A model generated the notes under the pieces. The model saw nothing but the letters and a program-made list of their open reading frames with translations, had not been told where the DNA came from and searched no databases. This document shows, one piece after another, positions 34,548-43,951 of a DNA stretch of 45,847 nt; position 1 is the stretch's first letter; every line of letters begins with the position of its first letter. The translations under genes were made by a program, and so were the position numbers. Source of the stretch: Ferruginibacter sp. (GTDB taxonomy: Bacteria > Bacteroidota > Bacteroidia > Chitinophagales > Chitinophagaceae); assembly GCA_030655145.1 (NCBI GenBank), contig JAURWD010000306.1:1-45847 (forward strand), written 5' to 3'.

Positions 34548-36626
34548 TTATTCAACCGGCATCGGCTCTTCCTTTTCTCCAAAAACATATTTGTTGAACC
34601 ACTGCCAGTTATGCCATACGGCGGCCAGCCTTTCTTTTGGCTTATTGATGCCATGACCAAATCCTTTGTACACAATTAGTTTTGAAGGAACATTCCTGTC
34701 TTGCAATCCGCGATACAGTTCATACGCGTTGGGAATGGGAACACGTTTGTCCAGCTCTCCATGTTGAATTAAGGTGGGCGTACTTGCCTTGTTGATGTTC
34801 GTCATGGGTGATGTCTTCAGGTAAATATCCATGTCCTGCCAGGGAGTTGCCTGCAGGTATTGCCGCGTGAACGGGGTGATGTCGGTATTTACATAATAGG
34901 TTACCCAGTTAGAAATTCCTGCACCGACGGAGATCGCTTTGAAAATATTTGTATTGGTTGTAAGAAACGCCGAAATGTAACCGCCCTGGCTCCAGCCCAT
35001 CGAGCCCATCCGCGAAGTGTCAATCATACCTTTTTTATTAAGATGCTCAATTCCACTGAGGACATCCCACATATCGCCGACCCCGAGGTTGCGCACATTC
35101 AGGGAGCGAAATTTTTCTCCATACCCCGCGCTTCCGCGATAGTTAATGCGCAGTACAAGTGCGCCTTTTTCGACCCACTGTACAATCGGATATACGTAAC
35201 CGGGAGCAGGCTCCGGAAGATCGATGCCTGTCGGCCCTCCATGGATCACTACCAGTAACGGGTACTTCTTTTTCGCGTCAAAGTTTTTTGGTTTCAGTAA
35301 CACACCTTCAATGGTTGCTCCATCGGTACTCTTCCAGGAAATAACCTCGTTCACCGGTGTGTTCCATCCCGCTACCTGCGTGCTGATGCTGGTAATTTTT
35401 TTCAAGGGTTGCCTGAGTTTTGTAACATAGATTTCATTCAAGCCATCATGATTGCGACCGGCAATTGCAAGCAAGTCAGTTTGCCTGCCGAAAGAAGCCG
35501 AGCCAACGATGTCAAGTGGAACCGGTACCGCCGTGGTATTACCGCTTTTTACTTCGACCGTAAATATTTTCTGTCTTGTTTTCTCTAAGGCTCCTAAAAA
35601 CAGTCCCTGTTTATTCCAGTCAATTACAAACTTTTGCTCGTCAATATCCTGGGCTATCTCACGATTGGTTTTTGTGGTAAGGTCATAAATAAATAGCCGG
35701 TTGTTTTTGAAGAAGTTGGAAACGGAGTCGTTCAACGAACTACTGTAAACAATTGAATTCCCATCCGGGCTCCACCTGCTGATAAAGTCGCCGGTAGGAT
35801 TTTTCACTAATGTATCTAGTTTATTAGTAGCGATATCAATGGTCACAATGTCTGCAGAACTGCTGGAAAGGATCAAGGGATTGCGTTGTTGATTGAAGGC
35901 GATCTTTTTCCCATCCGGGCTCCAGGCAAATCCGCCTACAGAAAAATCTCCTGTAGTAAGTTTTTTCGGTACCGGTAAAACATAGCACTCCTGTCCTTTG
36001 ATCTTAACAACGGAATCTTTTTTCGTGGAATCTGTCTTAGTGGTGTAACAAGGTGTTTGACCGGCAAGCAAGATGGAATCGTAATTAAAATTGACAACCC
36101 ACAAATGATTTTGCCGGTATTCCTCTCCTTCCACACCGAAAGCCCCAAAACGTTCTTTCAGCGTTTTATCTTTTTTACTTTCCTGCTCTGATTTTTGATA
36201 TGCGATCTTACTACCATCCGGGCTCCATTCATAACTGTTTATGCCATCTTCATCCTTCGTAACCGGCAACGCCTCTCCGCCATTCACGGAAATAATGTAC
36301 ACCTGCGTTTTGTCACCGCGGTCAGCCAGGAAACTGATGAATTTATTGTCGGGTGTAAACCTCGCTGAAGTACTGCTGTTTTTTAAAGTCCGGGTCAGCT
36401 GCACGGGTTCTTGTCCTTCACGATACATCCATAGTTCAGTGTCAAAATTATTGTTCGTCCAATCAGTACTATTGACGCTGTACACAACAGTCTTGCCGTC
36501 GGTCGAAATGGTTGGAGCGCCAACACTTTTAAGACTGAGCCATTTTTCAAAGGTGACGCTGGCATTTTTTTGTGCGAAGCTGGTAATGGCGATGAGGATC
36601 AGGAAGGGCAAAAAGGAAAATTTCAT
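34548..36626 (-). CDS. S9 family prolyl oligopeptidase-like peptidase
   Basis: A 692-residue exported serine peptidase. A signal peptide (cleavage near SFAQ) is followed by a beta-propeller (about 40-420) with repeated WSPDG-type blades, and an alpha/beta hydrolase domain (about 440-685). Catalytic Ser is in MGWSQGGYIS, Asp in HGELDKRVP, His in GFGHGINKP. The family removes dipeptides or cuts short peptides in the periplasm. The repeated WSPDG blades explain three identical 14-nt stretches in the DNA (35761, 35911 and 36214). Confidence 0.93.
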   Translation of the reverse strand: MKFSFLPFLILIAITSFAQKNASVTFEKWLSLKSVGAPTISTDGKTVVYSVNSTDWTNNNFDTELWMYREGQEPVQLTRTLKNSSTSARFTPDNKFISFLADRGDKTQVYIISVNGGEALPVTKDEDGINSYEWSPDGSKIAYQKSEQESKKDKTLKERFGAFGVEGEEYRQNHLWVVNFNYDSILLAGQTPCYTTKTDSTKKDSVVKIKGQECYVLPVPKKLTTGDFSVGGFAWSPDGKKIAFNQQRNPLILSSSSADIVTIDIATNKLDTLVKNPTGDFISRWSPDGNSIVYSSSLNDSVSNFFKNNRLFIYDLTTKTNREIAQDIDEQKFVIDWNKQGLFLGALEKTRQKIFTVEVKSGNTTAVPVPLDIVGSASFGRQTDLLAIAGRNHDGLNEIYVTKLRQPLKKITSISTQVAGWNTPVNEVISWKSTDGATIEGVLLKPKNFDAKKKYPLLVVIHGGPTGIDLPEPAPGYVYPIVQWVEKGALVLRINYRGSAGYGEKFRSLNVRNLGVGDMWDVLSGIEHLNKKGMIDTSRMGSMGWSQGGYISAFLTTNTNIFKAISVGAGISNWVTYYVNTDITPFTRQYLQATPWQDMDIYLKTSPMTNINKASTPTLIQHGELDKRVPIPNAYELYRGLQDRNVPSKLIVYKGFGHGINKPKERLAAVWHNWQWFNKYVFGEKEEPMPVE

Positions 36627-36741
36627 AATTCAATGAGATGTTTCATTAAATGTACAAACCAATTGCTTCTGCAAATTTGTTTTTTACGGTCCGGCTTTTT
36701 AGTAGAGCTGTAATCGATGTGGAGGTAACAATGGGCGGGAT

Positions 36742-37449
36742 TTATAAAGATGCGTCGGAACGATCTTCGACAAATTTAAAACCGATTCCATGGAGGTTTT
36801 CAATTTTTATGGTAGCGTCTTTTGCGAAAAGTTTGCGCAGCCTCGAGACAAAAACATCCAGGCTTCTACCTAAAAAATAATCATCCTTTCCCCATAATGC
36901 TGTGAGGATCTTGTCTCTCTTCAGCACCTCGTTCTTATGATCAAGAAAATATTTAAGCAACTCTGCTTCCCGCTGTGTAAGCACGGTTTTTTCCGCTCCC
37001 TGCCGGAGCATAAATTGTTCAGGATAGAATTCAAAATTGCCACCGTGGTATTGTGCTTTTTGAGCCGTAGGCCGTTTCTGTGAACGATTAATAAATACTT
37101 CAATCTTTAAGACAAGCTCTTCAATACTAAAGGGTTTTACCAGGTAATCGTCGGCACCAAGTCTCAACCCTTTAATGCGGTCCTCTTTCATCACCTTGGC
37201 TGAAAGAAACAGAATCGGGATATTTTGATTAACCTTTCTGATTTCCTGCGCCAATGCAAATCCATCCAGCCCGGGCAGCATAACATCAAGGATGCACAGA
37301 TCATACACTGAGTTTTGAAAGGCCTGCAAGCAAAGAGCGCCGTTAGCGAAATGGTCCACCGAGTATTGGTGCTGCAATAAATTGTCTACGGTAAGGAAGG
37401 CAAGCGTTTCATCATCTTCAGCATATAATATTCGTGGCTTTTGGTTCAT
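36742..37449 (-). CDS. OmpR-family two-component response regulator
   Basis: A 235-residue regulator with a receiver domain (about 5-120; acidic pocket YAEDDE, phosphorylated Asp in CILDVMLPGLDG, Lys in DYLVKPFS) and a winged-helix DNA-binding domain (about 135-230; TQREAELLKYFLDHKNEVL, GRSLDVFVSRLRKLF, IENLHGIGFKF). The ATG at 37449 overlaps the TGA of the upstream histidine kinase gene in an ATGA sequence, so the two are translationally coupled. Target genes unknown. Confidence 0.96.
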   Translation of the reverse strand: MNQKPRILYAEDDETLAFLTVDNLLQHQYSVDHFANGALCLQAFQNSVYDLCILDVMLPGLDGFALAQEIRKVNQNIPILFLSAKVMKEDRIKGLRLGADDYLVKPFSIEELVLKIEVFINRSQKRPTAQKAQYHGGNFEFYPEQFMLRQGAEKTVLTQREAELLKYFLDHKNEVLKRDKILTALWGKDDYFLGRSLDVFVSRLRKLFAKDATIKIENLHGIGFKFVEDRSDASL

Positions 37450-38702
37450 TTTTTTATTGTTAAACAAATTTTTGTGCCCCTGGTGAAGGCACTGTGGAAA
37501 CTAATTTTCCATTGATGCAACCGGCAAATATTGCTGACGTAATATAAGCCCAGGCCAAACCCGTTTACCAGTTTCGTTTGATCGTTGTTAACCCGGTAGA
37601 ACTTTTCGGCGATGTGTTTTAGTTCCTTCTCAGCAATGCCAATTCCATTGTCTATAAATTCCAGCATTAAGGAAGTTTTTTCTTCACGTACATTGATTTG
37701 AATAACCGGCTTCTCCGTGCAGTATTTTGCAGCATTGTCCAGGATATTATACACCACGTTTCCAAAATGAAAAGCATCTGCTGAAACCAGCATTGGTTTA
37801 GAAGGCGCGGTAAAATTCACTTCGGCTGCTGGGTATTTGACCTTAATAATTTCGATGGCCGCAGAAATAATTTCTGAAATATCCACCTCTGCTTTTTCCA
37901 GCTTTAGCGGGCGCACGTCATTTTTTGCAAGGTTCAAAACTTTCTCGACATGGCCGTCGAGTTTCTTGCTCTGCCCAATGATCAATGAAGTGTATTTTTC
38001 GAGTTTGGGGTCGTTGACAATAGCTGGTTGTTGGGCCAGGTAATTAGAAGCGATTAAGATAGAAGACAAAGGCGTTTTAAATTCATGCGTCATGTTATTG
38101 ATGAAGTCCCGCTGCCGGTTGGCATATTTCTGCTGTTGCAGGATGACATAAATCGAATAAAGATAAATGACCAATACAATGATCATGATGACGGAGAGCA
38201 GGGCCCAGAGACGGACAGACGCAAATAAATAAGTTTGCTGGTCCGGGAAACGGATCGCGAAATAATATACCAGGTTTTTTGCTTTAGGAAAAACGTTGGC
38301 GGGTTTACTTCGATCTTCAAGGTTCATGTTGACATAACTGCCGTAAACCATACCATCGGTTTCGCAATCATATATCGCATATTCGTAGTCGGTAGTAATG
38401 CCTCTTTTTACAAAGGTGTTGGTGAGATAGAATTCCAATACATCCGCGTCAAAGTCGTTATGAATGTTCACCACATAGTAGTCTCCTGAAAGTTTCTGAA
38501 CCGGGTTTACAAGTGGCGCTTTGTAACCGTAATACTTGTTGACGCCGTTCACAACGTCAAGTAAGGACACCTGGATGTTCTGGCTGAATTTTTTTTCTTC
38601 CTGTGCAAAAGCCTGCTTCAACCAGTACACCTGTATGGCGATAATACCGACAAAAGCAATGATGCCGATGAGCACAATAAATTTTACCCGCTGCAATTTC
38701 AC
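37446..38702 (-). CDS. sensor histidine kinase
   Basis: A 418-residue membrane kinase. Two transmembrane segments (about 8-27 and 162-185) frame a periplasmic sensor of about 130 residues with no recognisable domain. Then HisKA with the phosphorylated His in MTHEFKTPLSS, and the ATP-binding domain with N box NVVYNILDNAAKY, G1 FIDNGIGI and G2 GFGLGLYYVS. It forms a pair with the downstream response regulator by a 4-nt overlap. The signal is unknown; the divergent DUF1573 gene could be a target. Confidence 0.95.
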   Translation of the reverse strand: MKLQRVKFIVLIGIIAFVGIIAIQVYWLKQAFAQEEKKFSQNIQVSLLDVVNGVNKYYGYKAPLVNPVQKLSGDYYVVNIHNDFDADVLEFYLTNTFVKRGITTDYEYAIYDCETDGMVYGSYVNMNLEDRSKPANVFPKAKNLVYYFAIRFPDQQTYLFASVRLWALLSVIMIIVLVIYLYSIYVILQQQKYANRQRDFINNMTHEFKTPLSSILIASNYLAQQPAIVNDPKLEKYTSLIIGQSKKLDGHVEKVLNLAKNDVRPLKLEKAEVDISEIISAAIEIIKVKYPAAEVNFTAPSKPMLVSADAFHFGNVVYNILDNAAKYCTEKPVIQINVREEKTSLMLEFIDNGIGIAEKELKHIAEKFYRVNNDQTKLVNGFGLGLYYVSNICRLHQWKISFHSAFTRGTKICLTIKK

Positions 38703-38854
38703 CGTACAATGATACTATAAATCATGCGACCGATCAGGCGTTAACAGATCGTTTGCAATTGTTTGAAACTTCTTAACAGCCCACTGTGTGCAGCCTGTGT
38801 AGATTTACCTAACCTTAAACCGGTCACCATTTAATCATCACACAAAAATCAGTT

Positions 38855-39277
38855 ATGAAAAAATTCAGCATGTTTTCCGTTTCATTAATGGCGTCAGTTT
38901 TATTAATGTCATTTACGCCTTCACTCCTCTTAGTAAATAGTAAGATGGAAAAGGTTTCACCGTTGGCTGCGAAGGCCACCTGGGCAAAGGAAGCCCATGA
39001 TTTTGGAGAAATTAAATTGAAAGTTCCTGTGTCTGTTGAGTTTACTTTTACCAACACCGGCGATGCGCCGCTGATCATCAAAGAAGTAGTTACTTCTTGC
39101 GGCTGTACGGCTTCTGATTACGCGAAAGAACCGATCATGCCTGGAAAAAGTTCTACGATCAAAGTAAGTTATAATGCCGCCAATCCCGGCGCCTTTACCA
39201 AGACGATCACCGTAAAATCAAATGACGTAACGGAATCGAAAATGCTTACTATCAAAGGTGTCGTTCAACAGTCATAA
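38855..39277 (+). CDS. DUF1573 domain exported protein
   Basis: A 140-residue protein with an N-terminal hydrophobic export signal (about 1-27) and one DUF1573 domain, an Ig-like fold of the ASPM-SPD2-Hydin kind. Typical features: HDFGEIKLKVPVSVEFTF, NTGDAPLIIKEVVTSCGCTA, and ITVKSNDVTESKMLTIKGVV. The conserved SCGCT cysteine pair is present. Function unknown. It is divergent from the histidine kinase gene and ends in a terminator. Confidence 0.92.
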   Translation: MKKFSMFSVSLMASVLLMSFTPSLLLVNSKMEKVSPLAAKATWAKEAHDFGEIKLKVPVSVEFTFTNTGDAPLIIKEVVTSCGCTASDYAKEPIMPGKSSTIKVSYNAANPGAFTKTITVKSNDVTESKMLTIKGVVQQS

Positions 39278-39294
39278 TAAAGCAGATGAAATAG

Positions 39295-39320
39295 AAGCCG
39301 GTTAAAAGAACCGGCTTTTT
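39295..39320 (+). terminator. Rho-independent terminator after the DUF1573 gene
   Basis: A 9-bp perfect stem (AAGCCGGTT at 39295-39303, AACCGGCTT at 39309-39317), 5-nt loop and T-run. It overlaps the last codon of the convergent rhomboid gene. Confidence 0.9.
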
Positions 39321-40063
39321 CTATGCACGGGTATTTTTTCTTTTGGTAAAAATCTTTTCACCAATACCAGCCCGGCAATAAAGCCACCGATGTGTGCCGC
39401 ATAGGCGATACCACTGGCCTCGCTGCCACCCAGGTAGCCGGTACCGTTAGCTACCTGCAATAGGATCCACAATCCAAGTACGATAAATGCCGGTACGTTA
39501 AACAGCATTATGATGAAGAAGACCGTTACGCGGCGCCCGGGGAAAAGTAAGAGGTAGCCTCCCATAACGCCGGAGATGGCCCCTGAAGCGCCCAGGCTTG
39601 GGATCAAATGATTTTCACCGAAGATGAGGTCGGTGAACACATGCGTTAAGGAAGCCAATACACCACACAGCAGGTAGAAGAATAAAAAGCGCATATGCCC
39701 CATCCGGTTTTCAAGGTTATCGCCAAAGATCCACAGGTACAGCATATTGCCGCCGAGATGCCCAAATCCTCCATGCATGAACATGGAGGTAATCAATGTT
39801 AGCCAGACAGGAATGGCTGTAACTCCTAAACCTGGTATCTCTACATTTTGCCCGGAGATCGGATCCTGAACAATTACCGGGTCAGTCACAATATCATGGC
39901 CTGCCAGGATCTCTGCCGGCACTGTTGCGTAACTGTAAGTAAAGCCCAGGTTACTGCCCAGCTGCTGGTAAAAAATGAAGACGAGTATATTGAGAGCGAT
40001 CAAAAGATAGTTGATATAGGGCGTCCGGGTCTGGTCTGAATCATCATCACTCAATGGGATCAT
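39302..40063 (-). CDS. rhomboid family intramembrane serine protease
   Basis: A 253-residue membrane protein with about six to seven helices. The Ser-His dyad is visible: GASGAISGVMGGYLL (Ser) and AYAAHIGGFIAGL (His). The upstream MFMHGGFGHLGGNMLYLWIFG motif with HxxxN is standard. It cuts transmembrane substrates in the inner membrane. A loop of about 45 residues between the first two helices (PAEILAGHDIVTDP region) is common in this subgroup. Confidence 0.95.
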   Translation of the reverse strand: MIPLSDDDSDQTRTPYINYLLIALNILVFIFYQQLGSNLGFTYSYATVPAEILAGHDIVTDPVIVQDPISGQNVEIPGLGVTAIPVWLTLITSMFMHGGFGHLGGNMLYLWIFGDNLENRMGHMRFLFFYLLCGVLASLTHVFTDLIFGENHLIPSLGASGAISGVMGGYLLLFPGRRVTVFFIIMLFNVPAFIVLGLWILLQVANGTGYLGGSEASGIAYAAHIGGFIAGLVLVKRFLPKEKIPVHRKSRFF

Positions 40064-40215
40064 GTCGGTTATTTATTTGGGGTGAAAGAATTATCTCTCG
40101 TACAATTTACAAAAGCTATTCCTGAAAGTTGGCAGATGGTTTTGATACACCTGGTGTAGTCAAAAAACATTCCATTCAACCACACCGGCGAAAAAGTAAT
40201 TCGAACAAACAACCT

Positions 40216-40223
40216 TATTTTTG
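40216..40223 (+). promoter_or_regulatory. -7 box of the TIM-barrel gene
   Basis: TATTTTTG matches TAnnTTTG, 35 nt before the ATG at 40259. No clear -33 element. Confidence 0.4.
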
Positions 40224-40258
40224 AACTCAACCATTTTGTCATTCATCAATCGATTGCC

Positions 40259-41227
40259 ATGCTTCCATCATCAAGAAGAAAATTTGTAAAACAAATCGCG
40301 GGAACTGCCGCTTATGCGTTTGTGTTCAATGCCTGTACTCCAAAAATGAGTAACTCAAAAGGACCATCGATCAACCCACTACCCGGATCTTTTTTTGAGA
40401 TCTCATTGGCCGAATGGAGTTTGCATAAATCCCTCTTTGCGAAAAAGATGACCAACCTCGAATTCCCGGTCATCGCAAAAAAAGAATATGGTATCAATGC
40501 CGTTGAATATGTCAATCAATTTTTTAAAGACAAAGCAAACGATACAAAGTACCTCGGTGAGTTGCTGAAGATCTGTAAGGATAACGCGGTGAAAAATCAC
40601 CTGATCATGATCGATGGTGAAGGTGACCTGGGTGATGTAGATACAGCTATCCGGACGAAGGCGGTCGAAAATCATTATAAGTGGGTCGACGCGGCAAAGT
40701 TCCTGGGTTGCGCTACCATCCGGGTAAATGCTTTTGGAAAAGGCTCCGCCGAGGACGTACAGAAAGCCGCTGTAGATGGCTTAAGTAAACTGGGAGAATA
40801 TGCCGCAAAAGAAAATATCAATGTGATCGTCGAAAATCATGGGTCGTATACTTCCAACGGGCAATGGATCGCAAGTGTGATGAAAAGTGTCGGCAAATCA
40901 AATGTGGGTTTGTTGCCAGATTTCAATAATTTCTGTGTGAAACGCGACAACGGGCAGGCCTGGGGTGGCAAGTGTATCGAAGAATACGACCGTTACAAAG
41001 GTGTTGCTGAAATGATGCCGTACGCAAAAGGTGCCAGTGCAAAGACAATCGATTTTGATGAAGCAGGGAACTGTATTGAAACTGACTATCCCCGAATGCT
41101 CAAACTGATAAAGGATACTAGCTTCCGCGGTTACCTCGGCATCGAATACGAGGGCAGTAAGATCAGTGAAATGGAAGGGATCAAAAAGACAAAGGCCCTG
41201 TTAGAGAAAACCGCCGCCGCCATCTGA
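40259..41227 (+). CDS. sugar phosphate isomerase/epimerase-like TIM-barrel protein, Tat-exported
   Basis: A 322-residue protein of the xylose isomerase-like TIM-barrel family. The N-terminus has a twin-arginine signal ([17 protein letters not shown]) and a Cys at position 26 that could be a lipid anchor. The barrel shows [26 protein letters not shown], and YLGIEYEG with conserved acidic and His residues typical of metal-binding isomerases. Substrate unknown; an exported sugar or cyclitol epimerase is plausible. It is a single gene. Confidence 0.88.
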   Translation: MLPSSRRKFVKQIAGTAAYAFVFNACTPKMSNSKGPSINPLPGSFFEISLAEWSLHKSLFAKKMTNLEFPVIAKKEYGINAVEYVNQFFKDKANDTKYLGELLKICKDNAVKNHLIMIDGEGDLGDVDTAIRTKAVENHYKWVDAAKFLGCATIRVNAFGKGSAEDVQKAAVDGLSKLGEYAAKENINVIVENHGSYTSNGQWIASVMKSVGKSNVGLLPDFNNFCVKRDNGQAWGGKCIEEYDRYKGVAEMMPYAKGASAKTIDFDEAGNCIETDYPRMLKLIKDTSFRGYLGIEYEGSKISEMEGIKKTKALLEKTAAAI

Positions 41228-41254
41228 TCCTGGTTACCAGATGCCGGTAAACTG

Positions 41255-41521
41255 TTAAGCATTTCCTGGTTTGTGATTGCGATCTATTTCAGCGCCTAGT
41301 ATCTGCACCAGCTCATCTTCAATGGAGTCATCCGCATTTTTAACCGCGATCACCCAATGATGAGCTGGTTCCGTTTTTACTTTGGTGATCGTGAACGCAA
41401 GTTTATCCTCCTTCCAGATCGCATAGTCGACAACGTTATCCTCGCGGCAACAAGGCCGTATCTCCGAAGATTCCCATTTATCATGATATTGATAATAGAC
41501 AGTAAAAGGTGTAAGATCCAT
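41255..41521 (-). CDS. small conserved hypothetical protein
   Basis: An 88-residue protein I cannot assign. It has paired cysteines (PCCRED), no signal or membrane helix, and a protein-like composition: TVYYQYHDKWESSEIRP, then HWVIAVKNADDSIEDELVQ. I recall similar short proteins in related bacteria but could not search. The ATG at 41521 starts it; it converges on the TIM-barrel gene. Confidence 0.6.
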   Translation of the reverse strand: MDLTPFTVYYQYHDKWESSEIRPCCREDNVVDYAIWKEDKLAFTITKVKTEPAHHWVIAVKNADDSIEDELVQILGAEIDRNHKPGNA

Positions 41522-41614
41522 GGTGGTCTTTTTATAAGCGGGATACCCCGGTTAATAAGTTGATAGCTCTCCTGGCTTCAATAATAATTTCGTGCCAGAA
41601 CTTTAGTGTGGCTG

Positions 41615-42556
41615 TCAACCTTTGGAATGTTTAGGCGCTTCTTTAGGCGTAGGGTCCAGATCCGCATAATCATACTGATTGGCATTTCGAATCGGAACGA
41701 TTGGATCATGCACGTACACACTCCACACCTTGGTGAAGGCTGCACCAAAATAAAAAATCAAAGAAGAATAAAATACAAAGAGGAGTAACAATACAATTGA
41801 AGCTGAAGTGCCGTAGATAGCACCTATGTTGCTTCCCGGCAACGCCAGCCCGAGGATGGTTTTACCCAGCGTGAACAACAGTGCTGTTAACAATCCTCCC
41901 GTTAAGGCAACCCGCCACGAAGGTTTGCCATCCGGTAGGTAGCGGTACAGCACGGCGAACCATATCCACACGATGCTGATTGAAAGAGCGATTGCCAGGC
42001 CGCCGGAAAAGAATATGCCAACACGGGGTAACAACTCTTCAACATGCTTACCAAGAAAAGCTTGTAAACTATCGGCCAGTAAAGAGGCGAGGAAGAGTAT
42101 GCCGGTTAAAACGATCGCAAGAAATGATTTCAACCGGGTATACAGCGCAGAACGGAGACGTTTTTTTCCTGACTTCTTGATCATCCAAACCTGGTTTAAT
42201 GAACTCTGGATCACTTTGAACAAGGTGGTCGCGACAAATAATAAAAACACGAACAGCAGGATCGCAAGCGGCCAGTTACTTGCCAGGCCGCGAAACCCAC
42301 GCAGGGTCGTTACCAGTTGGTGCACACTATCCCGGCCGACAATGCTTGCTAATTGTGAAAAAAGCTGGCGACTGATACTGCGTCGATTAAACATCAGGCT
42401 CAGCAACGAGATGAGAATGATTAAAATTGGGGGCAGCGCAAACGTGGTAAAAAACGCTGTTGCTCCCGCCAACCGCATGGGATCATTTCTCCCAAGTAAC
42501 CGAAAAGCCGCATTTAACTGCAGCAGTACATTTTTAAATTGCTTGCCTGCCATCAT
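41615..42556 (-). CDS. YihY/virulence factor BrkB family membrane protein
   Basis: A 313-residue integral membrane protein with about six helices. Family features: RLAGATAFFTTFALPPILIIL near the N-terminus, FKVIQSSLNQVW, YRYLPDGKPSWRVALTGG, and YGTSASIVLLLLFVFYSSLIF with the following GAAFTKVW. Once described as ribonuclease BN, but the family is a membrane protein of unknown transport function. The last 30 residues are a charged cytoplasmic tail. The ATG at 42556 is followed directly by a second ATG. Confidence 0.92.
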   Translation of the reverse strand: MMAGKQFKNVLLQLNAAFRLLGRNDPMRLAGATAFFTTFALPPILIILISLLSLMFNRRSISRQLFSQLASIVGRDSVHQLVTTLRGFRGLASNWPLAILLFVFLLFVATTLFKVIQSSLNQVWMIKKSGKKRLRSALYTRLKSFLAIVLTGILFLASLLADSLQAFLGKHVEELLPRVGIFFSGGLAIALSISIVWIWFAVLYRYLPDGKPSWRVALTGGLLTALLFTLGKTILGLALPGSNIGAIYGTSASIVLLLLFVFYSSLIFYFGAAFTKVWSVYVHDPIVPIRNANQYDYADLDPTPKEAPKHSKG

Positions 42557-42647
42557 CCAAAATTAAGCTGGTGTGTCACATGGCAATGTAACGATCTTGC
42601 AACAGATTCCACAAAATTGCTCACGGTGCAATAACTGGTGAGCACAT

Positions 42648-42715
42648 AAAAATACCCGTGACCAACCAGTTTCGTAAACCGAATAAAATGGTCATAATTC
42701 CTGGTGTCACGGGTA
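42648..42715 (-). terminator. long-loop terminator after the Ser/Thr-rich lipoprotein gene
   Basis: On the minus strand a 10-bp perfect stem (arms 42706-42715 and 42653-42662, TACCCGTGAC type) plus an inner 5-bp stem (42701-42705 with 42665-42669), a loop of 31 nt, then TTTTT. It begins 10 nt after the stop codon at 42725. Confidence 0.8.
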
Positions 42716-42724
42716 ACAAAAAGG

Positions 42725-43036
42725 CTAGTTGCGCTTAGTAGTATCGGTCGGTTTGCGTCGTGTTCCTGAATTGCTGTTCAGAGAATCTTTTGCACTTGCC
42801 GAGCTTGTATTGCGTCCAGCCAGTGAATCATACATGGTGGCTGTGCCGGTTCCAGTCATGCTGGTGTCGCGACCGTAACCTGTTGTGTCACCGGGCGTGC
42901 CCGCGGCACCGGTTGCTTCATTGGTACCGATGCCGGTTGAAGAAGTGTCAGTTGAAACGCCGGACGCTGTATTTCCCGCATCGTTGCACGCAGCGAAGCC
43001 AATAGCCACCATCGCTACTAAAATCAATTTTTTCAT
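42725..43036 (-). CDS. small Ser/Thr/Gly-rich lipoprotein
   Basis: A 103-residue protein with a lipoprotein signal (MKKLILVAMVAIGFAAC, Cys17) followed by a low-complexity Ser/Thr/Gly/Ala-rich region with recurring DTSS, TGxG and DTT elements and a basic end (RRKPTDTTKRN). No fold can be recognised. It resembles many short surface lipoproteins of Bacteroidota. It is a single gene, ending in a long-loop terminator. Confidence 0.75.
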   Translation of the reverse strand: MKKLILVAMVAIGFAACNDAGNTASGVSTDTSSTGIGTNEATGAAGTPGDTTGYGRDTSMTGTGTATMYDSLAGRNTSSASAKDSLNSNSGTRRKPTDTTKRN

Positions 43037-43093
43037 AAATAGTGGTGTTTAGATTTTTTGTTTGATATAATTGTTTGGTTGAAATGTGAACTG

Positions 43094-43951
43094 CTATCCA
43101 TTAATTACCGTGCCACCATTCGGGTGTAACACTTGTCCGCTCATGTACGTACTTCCTTCTGTGGCAAGAAAAAGATAGGAATGAGCCACTTCTACCGGCT
43201 GACCGGCACGTTTAATTGGAGAGTCGGCACCGTGGTGCGCTGTTTTTTCTGCATCGAAAGAAGCAGGAATGAGTGGCGTCCAGATCGGTCCGGGTGCTAC
43301 CGCATTAACCCTGATACCTCTATCTTCAAGATTTATAGAAAGACTTCTTGTAAAAGCGACGATCGCTCCTTTAGTTGCCGCATAGTCGATCAACTCAGGA
43401 CTACCCTTATAAGCCGTCACGGAAGTGGTGTTGATGATGGCCGCACCTTCTTTTAAATATGCCAGCGCAGCCTGCATGATGTAAAACATGGAAAGAATAT
43501 TCACGCGGAAAGTGCGCTCGAGGTTTGCAGCACTGATCTCTTCCAGGCGTTTAGCGTCGTGTTGCTCAGCCGCATTGTTGATGAGGATATCCAGCTTGCC
43601 AAAATGCATGACGGCTTGTTCTACCAATTCTTTACAAAAAATTGGGTCTGCTATATCGCCAGGAATGAGTAGGGCTTCACCGCCGTATGTTTCAATCAAT
43701 TCTCGTGTTTCATTCGCATCGTCGTGTTCATTCAAATAGCCAATGACCACCTTTGCTCCTTCCTTCGCAAAAAGAATGGCGACTGCTTTTCCAATGCCAC
43801 TGTCTCCTCCCGTTATCAACACCACTTTGTTGTCAAGTTTTCCCGTGCCTTTATAAGAGGGGTTGTCTGAAACGGGTTTAGGTGTCATCTTTTGCTCTGA
43901 ACCCGGTAACCGTTGTTCCTGGGGTGGAAATGTTTGTTTTTCGTCCTCCAT
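43094..43951 (-). CDS. SDR family oxidoreductase (YhdF/YdaD-like)
   Basis: A 285-residue short-chain dehydrogenase of the glucose dehydrogenase-like general-stress subgroup. A Pro-rich N-terminal stretch (FPPQEQRLPGSEQKMTPKP) precedes the Rossmann fold; cofactor motif LITGGDSGIGKAV, NNAAEQ, catalytic Ser in INTTSVTAY, and the YAATK Tyr-Lys pair are present, then VNAVAPGPIWTPL. Substrate unknown. The frame opens with GTG at 43993, but the ATG at 43951 gives the usual start. Confidence 0.92.
   Translation of the reverse strand: MEDEKQTFPPQEQRLPGSEQKMTPKPVSDNPSYKGTGKLDNKVVLITGGDSGIGKAVAILFAKEGAKVVIGYLNEHDDANETRELIETYGGEALLIPGDIADPIFCKELVEQAVMHFGKLDILINNAAEQHDAKRLEEISAANLERTFRVNILSMFYIMQAALAYLKEGAAIINTTSVTAYKGSPELIDYAATKGAIVAFTRSLSINLEDRGIRVNAVAPGPIWTPLIPASFDAEKTAHHGADSPIKRAGQPVEVAHSYLFLATEGSTYMSGQVLHPNGGTVING

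Noticed and set aside
35761..36227. Three identical 14-nt copies (CCATCCGGGCTCCA) in the S9 peptidase gene
   Set aside because: They encode the repeated WSPDG blade motif of the beta-propeller, so protein structure explains them.
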